A stretch of DNA of 45,493 bases, from contig CADEDV010000020.1 of assembly GCA_902826165.1 (NCBI GenBank), forward strand, positions 1-45,493. The letters run 5' to 3'. This DNA is from an uncultured Bacteroidota bacterium. GTDB lineage: Bacteria; Bacteroidota; Bacteroidia; Chitinophagales; Chitinophagaceae. This document shows positions 1 to 8,244 of the stretch, piece after piece; the first letter of the stretch is position 1, and each line of letters starts with the position of its first letter. The notes under the pieces are model-generated. The model was not told the DNA's origin. It searched no databases and saw nothing but the letters and a program-made list of their open reading frames with translations. The translations under genes were made by a program, and so were the position numbers.

Positions 1-2
1 TA

Positions 3-1439
3 AAAATAACAGGAAAAGAATTAAGAGCTATCGGCTTCCCGGAAGGACCGGTGATCAGCGTAGCCATGAATGTGATGCAAAAAAATTATAAGCATCATGG
101 AAAGGAGGAAGTGATGGAATTATTACAAAAAGTATTGGCCAATCCAATTGAATATAAGAATGATGCCGTGCTGGCACTGATTGCCGAACAATTATTACCA
201 AAACCATCAACAGATGGAGCGGAGGTTTCGTTGAATCAATCAGGAATTCAATTCAATGTTTTCGGGCAAGAGCACATTGAAGAAGGAGCTATGCAGCAGA
301 TGTACACGGCCGCTAAATTGCCCATCAGTGTGGCCGGTGCGTTGATGCCGGATGCTCACAGTGGTTATGGGTTACCGATCGGTGGTGTACTGGCAACAGA
401 TAATGCTGTTATTCCCTATGGAGTGGGGGTGGATATCGGGTGCAGGATGTGCCTTAGCATTTTTGATATTGATCCCAAAGAGCTGACCCAAAAGGAAAGC
501 TATTTTGCCAGGGAGATCAATGAAGCTACTTTGTTTGGAAGTGGTGGCCAGTTTGACCAGGCAAGCAACCATGAAGTAATGGAGAGTGAATTGTTTCAGC
601 AATTACCATTATTGAAAAACTTACATGGCCGTGCCTGGAAACAATTGGGTTCCTCCGGTTCAGGTAATCACTTTGTGGAATTTGGTGTGGTGGAAATTGC
701 GGAGAAAGATGAAGTGCTGGGTGTTGAAGCAGGTAAGTATGTGGGATTATTGTCGCACTCCGGTTCAAGAGCATTGGGTGCCAATATCGCCAATCACTAT
801 ACAAAAATTGCGATCAGCAAAAGACGTTTGCCGCATGATGCAAAAAACCTGGCCTGGTTATCACTGGATGAAGAAGAAGGTATGGAATACTGGCTGGCGA
901 TGAACCTGGCAGGTGAATATGCCAGTGCCTGTCACCATATCATTCATGCCAAGATTGCAAAGCAATTGGGACGTAAACCAGTAACGATGGTGGAGAACCA
1001 CCACAACTTTGCCTGGAAAGAAAAATGGGAAGGTAAAGAGGTGATCGTTCATCGTAAAGGAGCAACACCTGCCGGTAAAGATGTGTTAGGAATTATTCCC
1101 GGGTCAATGACGGCGGATGGTTTTATTGTAAAAGGTAAAGGAGAAACAGCTGCGGTGAATTCCGCCTCACACGGAGCCGGAAGAAAGATGAGCCGTTCCA
1201 GGGCTATTGCTTCGGTAACAGATAAGCAATTCAAGGAAGAACTGAAAAAGTTTGGCGTGAAATTGCTGGGTGGCGGATTGGATGAATCACCATTTGCTTA
1301 CAAAGACATTGAGCTGGTGATGCAATCTCAAAAAGCACTGGTGGATATTGTAGGAAAGTTTACTCCCAAAATTGTAAAGATGGACGGAGCCAAACACAGA
1401 AGTTGGGGAAAGAAGCGGGAAGAAGTAGTGGGTGAATAA
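3..1439 (+). CDS. rtcB: RtcB family RNA-splicing ligase (5' end outside window)
   Basis: RtcB joins RNA 2',3'-cyclic-phosphate or 3'-phosphate ends to 5'-OH ends using GTP and Mn2+, acting in RNA repair. The reading frame is open from base 3 without an ATG. The residues encoded before the GTG at 51 (KITGKELRAIGFPEGP) look like the normal RtcB N-terminus, so the true start lies upstream of the window and the GTG at 51 is internal. Family motifs are present: DAHSGYGLPIGG, GVGVDIGCRM (metal site), GSGNHFVE, SHSGSRALG, VENHHNFAW, and the C-terminal SASHGAGRKMSR carrying the histidine that becomes guanylylated. About 479 residues are visible, close to full family length. It converges on the next gene across a shared hairpin. 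No archease gene is seen nearby. The family call is firm; the biological substrate is unknown. Confidence 0.96.
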   Translation, partial: KITGKELRAIGFPEGPVISVAMNVMQKNYKHHGKEEVMELLQKVLANPIEYKNDAVLALIAEQLLPKPSTDGAEVSLNQSGIQFNVFGQEHIEEGAMQQMYTAAKLPISVAGALMPDAHSGYGLPIGGVLATDNAVIPYGVGVDIGCRMCLSIFDIDPKELTQKESYFAREINEATLFGSGGQFDQASNHEVMESELFQQLPLLKNLHGRAWKQLGSSGSGNHFVEFGVVEIAEKDEVLGVEAGKYVGLLSHSGSRALGANIANHYTKIAISKRRLPHDAKNLAWLSLDEEEGMEYWLAMNLAGEYASACHHIIHAKIAKQLGRKPVTMVENHHNFAWKEKWEGKEVIVHRKGATPAGKDVLGIIPGSMTADGFIVKGKGETAAVNSASHGAGRKMSRSRAIASVTDKQFKEELKKFGVKLLGGGLDESPFAYKDIELVMQSQKALVDIVGKFTPKIVKMDGAKHRSWGKKREEVVGE

Positions 1440-1441
1440 TC

Positions 1442-1489
1442 AATGGTCAACAGGAAACGGTGTAAAACCTGTTTAGCCTGTTGACCATT
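1442..1489. terminator. Bidirectional terminator between convergent genes
   Basis: A perfect 13-bp inverted repeat, AATGGTCAACAGG at 1442-1454 and its complement at 1477-1489, has a 22-nt loop and is followed on the + strand by TTTAATAAA. It lies 3 bp after the rtcB stop and 9 bp before the stop of the leftward gene, so it can end both transcripts. The loop also contains CCTGTTT, giving an alternative inner pairing. Confidence 0.75.
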
Positions 1490-1497
1490 TTAATAAA

Positions 1498-2865
1498 CTA
1501 TAAGTTGATACCAATTCCTGCATTTACGAAGAGCTGGATATTATCAGGTTCTACTTGTAAGGTTTGATAAGCCGTGTATATATTTTTTCGGTAAGCAGCA
1601 CCGATATCAAAAGCCAGTCTTGTTCTGTAGCTGATAAAATAATTCAGATTACCGGATAAACTGGCCATTCCATAAAATTCATCCGTATCTCCTGCATCCT
1701 GGTAACCGCCTTCAGTTTCAAGGTTCAGGTTAATATTGGTTCTGGTATTGGGATAAAAAGCATGCTGGTAAAAAAGCTTCAGTCCTGCCTGTTTGATGTC
1801 CTGGTCAAACTTGTTTTCACTGAATAAAACCCCGGAACTAAAATACCGTTCTGTGGAGTTCCAGGAGATATAATTTAGTTTAACAGCAGCGCCATAATTA
1901 TCCTGGTGCTTCAGGTTCACCGGTTTGTATTTGTTGAAACCAATGGATACCAGCCCTGATACTATATAAGGATCCATCTCGTATTTATCCACCACGCCAC
2001 TTTGTGTTCCATTCCTGTTATAACCCGAAAGAGAAGGTGTGAAGCGGATGAATTTTTCAGTACCGGCCAGCCGGTTATTATTAAATGCAAAGAACAGGAT
2101 ATCATTCAGGTTGGAGAAATAGGCAATATCATTTTTACTGATCAATCCTTTTTGTTGCAGGTAGCTGTCAACGGTTTCCAAAATGAACTGGGTTCGTTTC
2201 CGGAAATCGAGGATACGGGTATTATTACCTTTGGTGATACTGCGGCCCAACTGGTTTAGCTCTTCTGCGGATAATGTGTTGGATAAACGGCCCGCTTCCT
2301 GTAAGGATTGCTGTAACCACAGCCCATTCTGCATATCCGTGATATTTTCCAGCCTTCCCTTTCCAATGCCAACCAGCAGCGCAACCGCATAACTGCTTTG
2401 TTTGTTTTTAAGAGCTGGTTGAGGCATGGATGAAGTTTGCCTGTCCGAATTGATACTGCCTGCTGCATCAATACCGTATTCAATAAAACGCTGGCCGGAA
2501 AATCGTTTATTCAGCAGGCTGTATTGTGCTGCTGCAAAGTAGCCCTTGTGTTTATTGGTAGTAGTTGTGTTTTCAGACCTGCTGCTGTTAAAGGAGGAGG
2601 AGATGTTGCCATATGTTGTTCGCAAAATGTTATCTGTACTCCTTATGGTGTTCATGCCAACAGAGAAACTGCCGGAAGAGGAACTGTTTTTATTATCGCC
2701 GGATCCCAGCTCCGATTTATTATAAGAACTGCCCCCGTTTATATTCAGGCTAATGGCCCTGTAGTGGTCAATCCGGTACTTAAAGTTTTTAAGAACGGAA
2801 TCCTGCTGGCTGTAAAGTGAAACGGAAGAAATGAAAAGGAATACGAAGAGTATAATTTTTCTCAT
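1498..2865 (-). CDS. Secreted/outer-membrane beta-rich protein of unknown function
   Basis: I do not recognise a named family. I place the start at the ATG at 2865, because the protein then begins MRKIILFVFLFISSVSLYSQ, a classical signal peptide with probable cleavage after YSQ; the longer frame from 2898 would put 11 residues before it. The mature part is about 435 residues, rich in Ser/Asn/Tyr/Gly, with alternating patterns such as RTNINLNLETEGGY and SLSGNLNYFISYRTRLAFDIGAAYRKN and a short hydrophobic C-terminus ending GINL. That looks like an outer-membrane beta-barrel. The gene is monocistronic, flanked by terminators at 1442-1489 and 2922-2958. It could be a porin-like or envelope protein; the substrate cannot be guessed. 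Confidence is high that it is a gene, moderate for localisation. Confidence 0.75.
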   Translation of the reverse strand: MRKIILFVFLFISSVSLYSQQDSVLKNFKYRIDHYRAISLNINGGSSYNKSELGSGDNKNSSSSGSFSVGMNTIRSTDNILRTTYGNISSSFNSSRSENTTTTNKHKGYFAAAQYSLLNKRFSGQRFIEYGIDAAGSINSDRQTSSMPQPALKNKQSSYAVALLVGIGKGRLENITDMQNGLWLQQSLQEAGRLSNTLSAEELNQLGRSITKGNNTRILDFRKRTQFILETVDSYLQQKGLISKNDIAYFSNLNDILFFAFNNNRLAGTEKFIRFTPSLSGYNRNGTQSGVVDKYEMDPYIVSGLVSIGFNKYKPVNLKHQDNYGAAVKLNYISWNSTERYFSSGVLFSENKFDQDIKQAGLKLFYQHAFYPNTRTNINLNLETEGGYQDAGDTDEFYGMASLSGNLNYFISYRTRLAFDIGAAYRKNIYTAYQTLQVEPDNIQLFVNAGIGINL

Positions 2866-2921
2866 AGCGTTTGGTTTGTTGCCCGAAAGTAAAACCACGG
2901 ATTAAAAAGGGGTGTTAAATG

Positions 2922-2958
2922 AAAAGAGATTTGTGTTAATTAAAAACAAATCTCTTTT
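2922..2958. terminator. Strong hairpin terminator of the leftward acyltransferase gene
   Basis: A perfect 13-bp inverted repeat, AAAAGAGATTTGT at 2922-2934 with its complement at 2946-2958, encloses an 11-nt AT-rich loop. Read leftward, the 3' arm ends in a T-run, the form of an intrinsic terminator. It sits just past the stop at 2980 of the leftward gene and separates it from the promoter region of the next leftward gene (start 2865). Confidence 0.75.
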
Positions 2959-2979
2959 ATCAAATGAAGTAGCAAAAGA

Positions 2980-4197
2980 TCACACTTTCACATAGATCTT
3001 TTTCTTATCCATCCAGTAACAGATAGCCCACATAAAAGTGATGACACAAAGTGCATACAGCAGCGACCCGTTTTCAGGAGCACCGGGAGTGTGGATCAAT
3101 ACTTTTTTATACAACCAGTTCCAGGGATTGATATAGGTCATTTCGCCTTTGGCATTCAGGCCATCGGCAATGCGGATCAGGGCCAGCCCTTTGGGTAAAA
3201 AAGCACTGAGGGCAAAAACGAACAGGGCATTTTTGCCAAACACATCAAAGAAACGGGCCAGGCCACCTTTTACATTTTTAAACTCGATCAGGTAGATCAT
3301 GGTGGCGATAGTGATGATCGCAAGACCCGTGGTATATATAGTATAGGAACTGGTCCATATCTTTTTATTGATCGGGAAAACCATGTCCCAGCAAAAACCG
3401 GTGATCAGCATGGCCACACCCGCCACAAACAAACCGCTGACCATTTCATGATTCTTGCCCTTTTTCTGGATATAATCACCCACTACATAACCAAAGATCA
3501 CCTGCACAATGGCGGAGAGAGTACTCATCAATCCTTCCGGGTCAAAAGGCATTCCTTCGCCTTTATACATATGGGCCACACCGAGAATAGCTTTATCAAC
3601 ACCAGTACCAAACCAGTTTTTCAAACTATAAGGATCGGAAGGATTGCCAACATAGCAGAGCAGCCAATATAATAATAAGAGAATAAGACCCACATAAAAA
3701 GCCCGTTGTGCTTTGAGGTAATAGGCGATCACAGCGGCAAAGAAGTAACAAACAGCAATACGTTGTAGTACACCAAATATTCGTACTCCGCTGGCTGGAT
3801 TAGCCGGGTCGGTCCAAGCTCTGAAAACCAAAGACCCTTCCTGCCATCTTACAAACGGCCACCAGTTCAGGAAAAGCCCGATCAAAAAGATCAGGGCGGT
3901 TCTTTTAAGCACTTTTCTCCAGAAAACCCCGTCACCGGCGGCTTCCAGCCGGGGCAGGACAAAGGCCATGGCATTTCCCACCGCAAATAAAAAGAAGGGG
4001 AAGACCAGGTCGGTGGGTGTCAGCCCATGCCAGGGGGCATGTTCCAGTGGGGCATAAATATGCGACCAGCTGCCCGGGTTGTTCACTAATATCATCAGGC
4101 AAACGGTGGCACCGCGGAAGACATCGAGGGAGTAAAAACGTTGATTCAAGCAGTCGTGTTTAAAGACTAAATGTAGCAATTTCAATCCTACAAACAT
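2980..4197 (-). CDS. Multi-pass membrane acyltransferase, NagX / heparan-alpha-glucosaminide N-acetyltransferase-like
   Basis: The protein has about ten hydrophobic segments and the N-terminal signature RFYSLDVFRGATVCLMILVN, followed by PTDLVFPFFLFAVGNAMAF. This is the hallmark of the bacterial relatives of lysosomal HGSNAT (NagX-like, often labelled DUF5009). Members are thought to move an acetyl group across the membrane onto amino sugars or related acceptors; the acceptor here is unknown. The length (405 residues from the ATG at 4197) is slightly above the usual 370-390. The first 16 residues look non-homologous, and a TTG at 4149 would give MNQRFYSLDVFRG, a better family start, so the start is uncertain. 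The gene is alone, leftward, ended by the hairpin at 2922-2958, and divergent from the polysaccharide locus. It may serve cell-wall sugar recycling rather than the adjacent locus. Confidence 0.82.
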   Translation of the reverse strand: MFVGLKLLHLVFKHDCLNQRFYSLDVFRGATVCLMILVNNPGSWSHIYAPLEHAPWHGLTPTDLVFPFFLFAVGNAMAFVLPRLEAAGDGVFWRKVLKRTALIFLIGLFLNWWPFVRWQEGSLVFRAWTDPANPASGVRIFGVLQRIAVCYFFAAVIAYYLKAQRAFYVGLILLLLYWLLCYVGNPSDPYSLKNWFGTGVDKAILGVAHMYKGEGMPFDPEGLMSTLSAIVQVIFGYVVGDYIQKKGKNHEMVSGLFVAGVAMLITGFCWDMVFPINKKIWTSSYTIYTTGLAIITIATMIYLIEFKNVKGGLARFFDVFGKNALFVFALSAFLPKGLALIRIADGLNAKGEMTYINPWNWLYKKVLIHTPGAPENGSLLYALCVITFMWAICYWMDKKKIYVKV

Positions 4198-4361
4198 TCG
4201 AAATGGAGTAAATGACCCTGCTGTTAAGCCAGTTTAATAAAACAGGCTATTTGTAGCTATAAAAGGCCTTGTTTACAAGTTAGTATATGATCTGCTTCCT
4301 GTCGCATAATAGTTATCAACTTATGGGAATAAATCCTTCAATATCTGCGCATTTTATTCTC

Positions 4362-4391
4362 TTGCCACTCCCATTGTTCACCCTATATTTG
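4362..4391 (+). promoter_or_regulatory. Consensus Bacteroidota housekeeping promoter driving the polysaccharide locus
   Basis: TTG at 4362-4364 and TATATTTG at 4384-4391 are separated by 19 bp. This matches the Bacteroidota primary-sigma pattern (TTG, 17-23 bp, TAnnTTTG). Transcription would start near 4396-4399, leaving about 110 nt of leader before the TTG start of the NusG-like gene at 4507. The rest of the 309-bp gap 4198-4506 holds no convincing gene. It contains a small CTTGTTTACAAG palindrome near 4269 and an imperfect AAACAGGC/GGCCTTGTTT pairing around 4235-4275. Confidence 0.7.
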
Positions 4392-4475
4392 CAGGCAAAT
4401 GCGGGACAGCAGCAGCTTTTCCGTGGGTTCATATTCAATGAAAACCGGTCATATACGAAAATTCAAATGTGACTG

Positions 4476-4492
4476 AGGTGGCGAAGCCGTCT
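4476..4492 (+). promoter_or_regulatory. Small leader hairpin before the NusG-like gene (possible antiterminator loading site)
   Basis: AGGTGGC at 4476-4482 pairs with GCCGTCT at 4486-4492 around a GAA triloop, with two G-U wobbles in the RNA. It lies inside the untranslated leader, 14 nt before the TTG start, and is followed by A-rich rather than T-rich sequence, so it is not a terminator. Position and size recall the ops-type elements where RfaH/UpxY-like factors load, but no sequence consensus is known to me for this group; function is inference. Confidence 0.3.
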
Positions 4493-4506
4493 AAAAAATA
4501 AGTTCC

Positions 4507-5004
4507 TTGTCAAAGAAATGGTTAGCGGTCTACACAAGACCGAGATGGGAAAAAAAAGTCAATCAGCTTTTGCAAGAAAAGGGAACAGAGAGTTATTGCC
4601 CCTTAAACAAGATCAAACGTAAATGGAGTGACCGGGTGAAAGTGATTGAAGAACCGTTATTCAAATCCTATGTCTTTGTGAAGATCAGTGATGAAGAAAG
4701 AACGCAGGTACGAATGACGACCGGGGTTGTCAATTTTGTATATTGGAATGGCAAACCTGCTGTGATCAAAGAAAAAGAGATCGCCATTATCCGCCGCTTC
4801 CTCGACGAATATGAAAATGTGGAAGCCGAACCGATGGATATTAAAATAAATGAACGGGTCAAAATCACTACCGGCCCGTTAATGGACCAGGAAGGAAAGG
4901 TATTGTCGGTTCGCCATAAAACAGCCCAGGTAGCTATTGACAGCCTTGGCTATATGCTGGTCGCTTATATTGACAGAAGTAAATTAACTTCGGCCCGTCC
5001 CTGA
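4507..5004 (+). CDS. UpxY/RfaH-like NusG-paralogue transcription antiterminator
   Basis: At 165 residues this is a short NusG-type protein. An NGN domain (about residues 4-100, opening KKWLAVYTRPRWEKKV) is followed by a KOW domain (about 112-160, INERVKITTGPL). Specialised NusG paralogues at the head of polysaccharide operons bind RNA polymerase near the promoter and suppress termination along long operons; Bacteroides UpxY proteins are the best-known relatives. This is the first gene after the promoter at 4362-4391, and some 29 kb of almost gap-free rightward genes follow, exactly the setting in which such a factor is needed. The start is TTG: an in-frame stop lies at 4492-4494 and no ATG precedes the conserved W. 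Target specificity cannot be read from sequence. Confidence 0.92.
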   Translation: MSKKWLAVYTRPRWEKKVNQLLQEKGTESYCPLNKIKRKWSDRVKVIEEPLFKSYVFVKISDEERTQVRMTTGVVNFVYWNGKPAVIKEKEIAIIRRFLDEYENVEAEPMDIKINERVKITTGPLMDQEGKVLSVRHKTAQVAIDSLGYMLVAYIDRSKLTSARP

Positions 5005-5056
5005 ACCAATTAAACCATTTTGCAGTCAGCACTGCAGTTTATTTAAAGAAGCCTTC

Positions 5057-5821
5057 ATGAAAATCTTTCGCCTCCTTTTTCTGATTGCCCTGCCGGTTTA
5101 TCTTGTCTCTTGCGGGACACAAAAAAAAGCGTCGGCTTACTATCTTGATAAAGTGATCAATGATACTACGATTAATAGTAACTTGAAATTCCCCGAACTG
5201 AAGATCCAGAAAAACGACCTGCTTTCAATCAGTGTTTATAGTGCCAGTACCAACTTAACAGCAGATATACCTTACAACCTTCCTGAAGCAGCTGCCAGTA
5301 CCGGATTTTTGGTGGATGCCAACGGTAATATAGAATATCCGCGGCTGGGAACTATTCATGCCGAGGGGTTAACAAAGCTGCAACTGGCGGAGGAAATAAA
5401 AAAGAAACTCACACAACCGGTGGAGCTGCTGAGAAATCCATCTGTTATTATCCGATTTCTCAATTACAAAATAACTGTACTGGGGCAGGTGGGTCGTGAA
5501 GGCCTGGTAACATTACCTGGTGAAAGGTTAACGATACTGGAAGCCATTGGCTTGGCCGGGGGTATCACTGATTACGGCAAAAAAGATGATGTAAAGATCA
5601 GGAGGGAAAAAGATGGTAAGATCGAGATCGGTACCGTTGATCTTTCGTCGGACAGTTTATTCTATTCTCCTTATTATAACCTGGTGCAGAATGATGTGGT
5701 GATCGTGCAGCCAACCAAGCAGAAAGTGAAAATGACCGACCAGGGCCAAACCCAGCAACGGATAAGTATTGCCCTGAGCATTATTACCACAGCGGCTATC
5801 ATTTATAATATCTTCAAATAA
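5057..5821 (+). CDS. Wza-like polysaccharide export lipoprotein
   Basis: This outer-membrane-associated export protein would form the periplasmic/outer-membrane conduit for polysaccharide made by a Wzx/Wzy pathway. The signal peptide ends in lipobox LVSC with the lipidated cysteine at residue 19. A polysaccharide-export domain (about 45-130, with KNDLLSISVYS and GNIEYPRLGTIHAEGLT) is followed by an SLBB-type domain (about 137-220, KITVLGQVGREGLVTLPGE). A C-terminal hydrophobic helix (about 233-251) ends the protein. The short length (254 residues) with one SLBB repeat and a C-terminal membrane helix is usual in Bacteroidota and differs from the 380-residue E. coli Wza. It lies 52 bp after the NusG-like gene and 24 bp before the Wzc-like kinase, its expected inner-membrane partner. 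Confidence 0.93.
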   Translation: MKIFRLLFLIALPVYLVSCGTQKKASAYYLDKVINDTTINSNLKFPELKIQKNDLLSISVYSASTNLTADIPYNLPEAAASTGFLVDANGNIEYPRLGTIHAEGLTKLQLAEEIKKKLTQPVELLRNPSVIIRFLNYKITVLGQVGREGLVTLPGERLTILEAIGLAGGITDYGKKDDVKIRREKDGKIEIGTVDLSSDSLFYSPYYNLVQNDVVIVQPTKQKVKMTDQGQTQQRISIALSIITTAAIIYNIFK

Positions 5822-5845
5822 GGGTTTCAATTTTATTTAACAGTA

Positions 5846-8242
5846 ATGCAAGATCCTAATACGAACACGAATGCCAACAGTGAGCTGTGGAACCTGAGCG
5901 TAAGAGACCTGTTTTATAAATACGTAAGGTTTCTTCCCTGGGTTATCATTTCAGTTGCACTGGCTTTGTTGGTTGCTTATGTGTACCTGCGTTATGCCAC
6001 GCCGATCTATAGCGTTGGCGGCACTTTGCTTATAAAAAATGAAGGCCAAAATACGAGGGGCGACAAATTTGAAGACCTGTTCATTAATTCAAAGGCGCAA
6101 AATATATCAAGTGAGGTGGAGATACTGAAGTCAAAACCACTCATGTCAAGAGTAGTAAAAAAACTTGGCCTGCAGTACAGTTATTTTGCCAAAGGAAAGA
6201 TCAAGGATCAGAATATTTATAAATCCAGTCCTTTTATAATTGAAACGGTTCAACTGGCAGACTCGAGCCACTCTTTTACTTTGAAAATCAAATTTGCTGA
6301 TGGTAATTTCAGGATCAACGAGGATCCCCTGGCTTTAAAACCGGGACAGTATTTCCGAAACCAGTACGGCCTGTTCAGGTTAACGATGAAACCGAATATG
6401 CAGTATGGGAAGGAGTATTATGTAACCTATCAGCCGTTGATACCCGCTGCTGCAGGTTTGGCCGGGCCGTTGCAAGTCGTGCCCAAATCACAGGGCTCCG
6501 GTATCCTGAACATCAGCCTGCAAACTCCTAATTCCCAAATGGGAGCGGATGTGATTAATACCCTGATGGATGAATACAGTGAGTTTACAAAAGAAAGTAA
6601 GAACAAGATATCAGACCAGACCATTGAATTCATTGATGGCCGTATTGCTATTTTATCCGGTCAGCTGGATACGGTGCAGGCGCAACTGCTGAACTATATG
6701 GAGAAGAACGATATCGTAGATGTTGAAAGCCAGTCATCAGGCTATTTTGATAAGATCAAAGAGTCCGATAAACTGATCGGTGAGCAGGAACTGCAATTAA
6801 TGGCAGTGGATGGCATCTCTTCTTATTTAAACCAGAAACAGAATGAGTTTACAAAAGTACCTTCCACGCTAACGTTAACAGATGCCACGCTGGGAGAACT
6901 GATCAGCGGGTATAATAAATTACAAATTGACAGGGAGGCCCTGCTTGAAGCACAGGTACCGGCTGCCAACCCTGCTGTTATAGAAATAGAAAGCCAGATA
7001 AAACTGTTGCGTGAAAAACTGACCGAAAACCTGGGCAACATCCGGAATTCTTACAGGAATACGATCAACGAAATAAAAAGAGGCAGCATACTGGCCGAAA
7101 ACCAGTTGAAGATGCTGCCGGTCAAGTCAAGGGGCTTTTATGAAATAAAACGGCAAGTGGATGGTAAGCAGGGGTTATATAATATATTATTAGAAAAAAG
7201 AGAACAAACAGCGATCTCAAGAGCTTCAACCATCTCAAATTCACAGGTAGTTGAAATGGCCATGCCTACCTCTAATCCTGTTAAGCCAAGTAAGAGGGCC
7301 GTACAGATGCTGGCTATCCTTATCGGCCTGGCCATTCCTTCTCTTTTCATCTTCATGAAGGAGGTGCTGAACGACAAAGTAACAACAAGGTTCGATATTG
7401 AGAAGATCACAGCAGCACCCATACTGGGGGAACTGGGACATTCGTATTCGGACAAAACACTGATCGTAAATAAGACCACCCGTAGTATGGTGGCCGAGCA
7501 GTTCAGGATCATTCGCTCCAACCTGCAGTATATACTCAGTAAAAATGAGAAACCGGTTATCCTGGTTACTTCTTCTTTCAGCGGTGAGGGTAAATCATTT
7601 GCCAGTACGAATATGGGAGCGGTGATGGCATTAACAGGTAAGAAGACAATAATACTAGAGTTTGATATCCGTAAGCCTAAAGTTTTATCAGGACTTGGAA
7701 TGCCCAAACGGTCTGGTATTACTAACTACCTCGTTGGCAAAACGGATGACCTGGACGAATTGATCGTACCGGTTCCGGAACATGATCATCTTTTTGTGCT
7801 GGCCTGCGGACCTATTCCTCCCAACCCTTCAGAGTTATTGCTTGGGGAAAGACTGAAGCAGATGTTCGATCTGCTGAAAGAAAAATTTGATGTTGTGATT
7901 GTCGATACTGCACCTGTCGGTATGGTAAGTGATGCGATGACGCTGGGCAAGCAGGCAGATTGTACCTTATATATTGTAAGGCAGGGGCACACCTTCAAGA
8001 AGCAGGTAACCATGATTGACGAATTCTACCGGGAAAATAAATTGCCGAAAGTATCTATCATTATTAACGATATTAAGATAAAACCGGGGTATGGCTATTA
8101 TGGATATGGCCGTTATGGCTATGGATATGGTTATGGCTACGGTGGTTATTACGAAGAAGAACATCCGCCTCAAACTTTCTTTGAACGCTTTTTAGAAAAG
8201 CTGGATGTCAGGAAGTGGTTTAAAAAGAAAAGGAAGAAATAA
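5846..8242 (+). CDS. Wzc-like polysaccharide co-polymerase / BY-kinase (tyrosine autokinase)
   Basis: This inner-membrane protein controls chain length and export. Order: transmembrane helix at about 32-50; Wzz periplasmic domain with long coiled-coil stretches to about 480; second transmembrane helix at about 484-504; cytoplasmic BY-kinase. The kinase shows Walker A SSFSGEGKS (576-584), Walker A' ILEFDIRKP near 602 (Glu where Asp is common in DxD) and Walker B VVIVDTAPVG near 683. A Gly-Tyr cluster at 748-769 contains 11 tyrosines, the expected autophosphorylation region. Unusually it is followed by 29 more residues ending in a basic FKKKRKK tail. Cyclic phosphorylation would be reversed by the PHP phosphatase at 36203-36946, the last gene of the locus. 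It abuts the Wza-like gene. Confidence 0.95.
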   Translation: MQDPNTNTNANSELWNLSVRDLFYKYVRFLPWVIISVALALLVAYVYLRYATPIYSVGGTLLIKNEGQNTRGDKFEDLFINSKAQNISSEVEILKSKPLMSRVVKKLGLQYSYFAKGKIKDQNIYKSSPFIIETVQLADSSHSFTLKIKFADGNFRINEDPLALKPGQYFRNQYGLFRLTMKPNMQYGKEYYVTYQPLIPAAAGLAGPLQVVPKSQGSGILNISLQTPNSQMGADVINTLMDEYSEFTKESKNKISDQTIEFIDGRIAILSGQLDTVQAQLLNYMEKNDIVDVESQSSGYFDKIKESDKLIGEQELQLMAVDGISSYLNQKQNEFTKVPSTLTLTDATLGELISGYNKLQIDREALLEAQVPAANPAVIEIESQIKLLREKLTENLGNIRNSYRNTINEIKRGSILAENQLKMLPVKSRGFYEIKRQVDGKQGLYNILLEKREQTAISRASTISNSQVVEMAMPTSNPVKPSKRAVQMLAILIGLAIPSLFIFMKEVLNDKVTTRFDIEKITAAPILGELGHSYSDKTLIVNKTTRSMVAEQFRIIRSNLQYILSKNEKPVILVTSSFSGEGKSFASTNMGAVMALTGKKTIILEFDIRKPKVLSGLGMPKRSGITNYLVGKTDDLDELIVPVPEHDHLFVLACGPIPPNPSELLLGERLKQMFDLLKEKFDVVIVDTAPVGMVSDAMTLGKQADCTLYIVRQGHTFKKQVTMIDEFYRENKLPKVSIIINDIKIKPGYGYYGYGRYGYGYGYGYGGYYEEEHPPQTFFERFLEKLDVRKWFKKKRKK

Positions 8243-8244
8243 TT

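Noticed and set aside
2437-2820. 127-residue rightward open frame opposite the secreted protein
   Set aside because: The opposite strand encodes a protein with a clean signal peptide between terminators; this frame lacks any signal or family pattern.
4287-4472. 61-residue open frame in the gap before the NusG-like gene
   Set aside because: It overlaps the consensus promoter at 4362-4391 and the leader, lacks any recognisable pattern, and its composition is not protein-like.
7138-7707. 189-residue leftward open frame inside the Wzc-like kinase gene
   Set aside because: It is antisense to the conserved kinase domain and has no recognisable features; a shadow of a strongly supported gene.
8087-8152. 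Hexamer tandem array, considered as a CRISPR or satellite repeat
   Set aside because: It is in frame and encodes the Gly-Tyr phosphorylation cluster of the kinase; there are no spacers.
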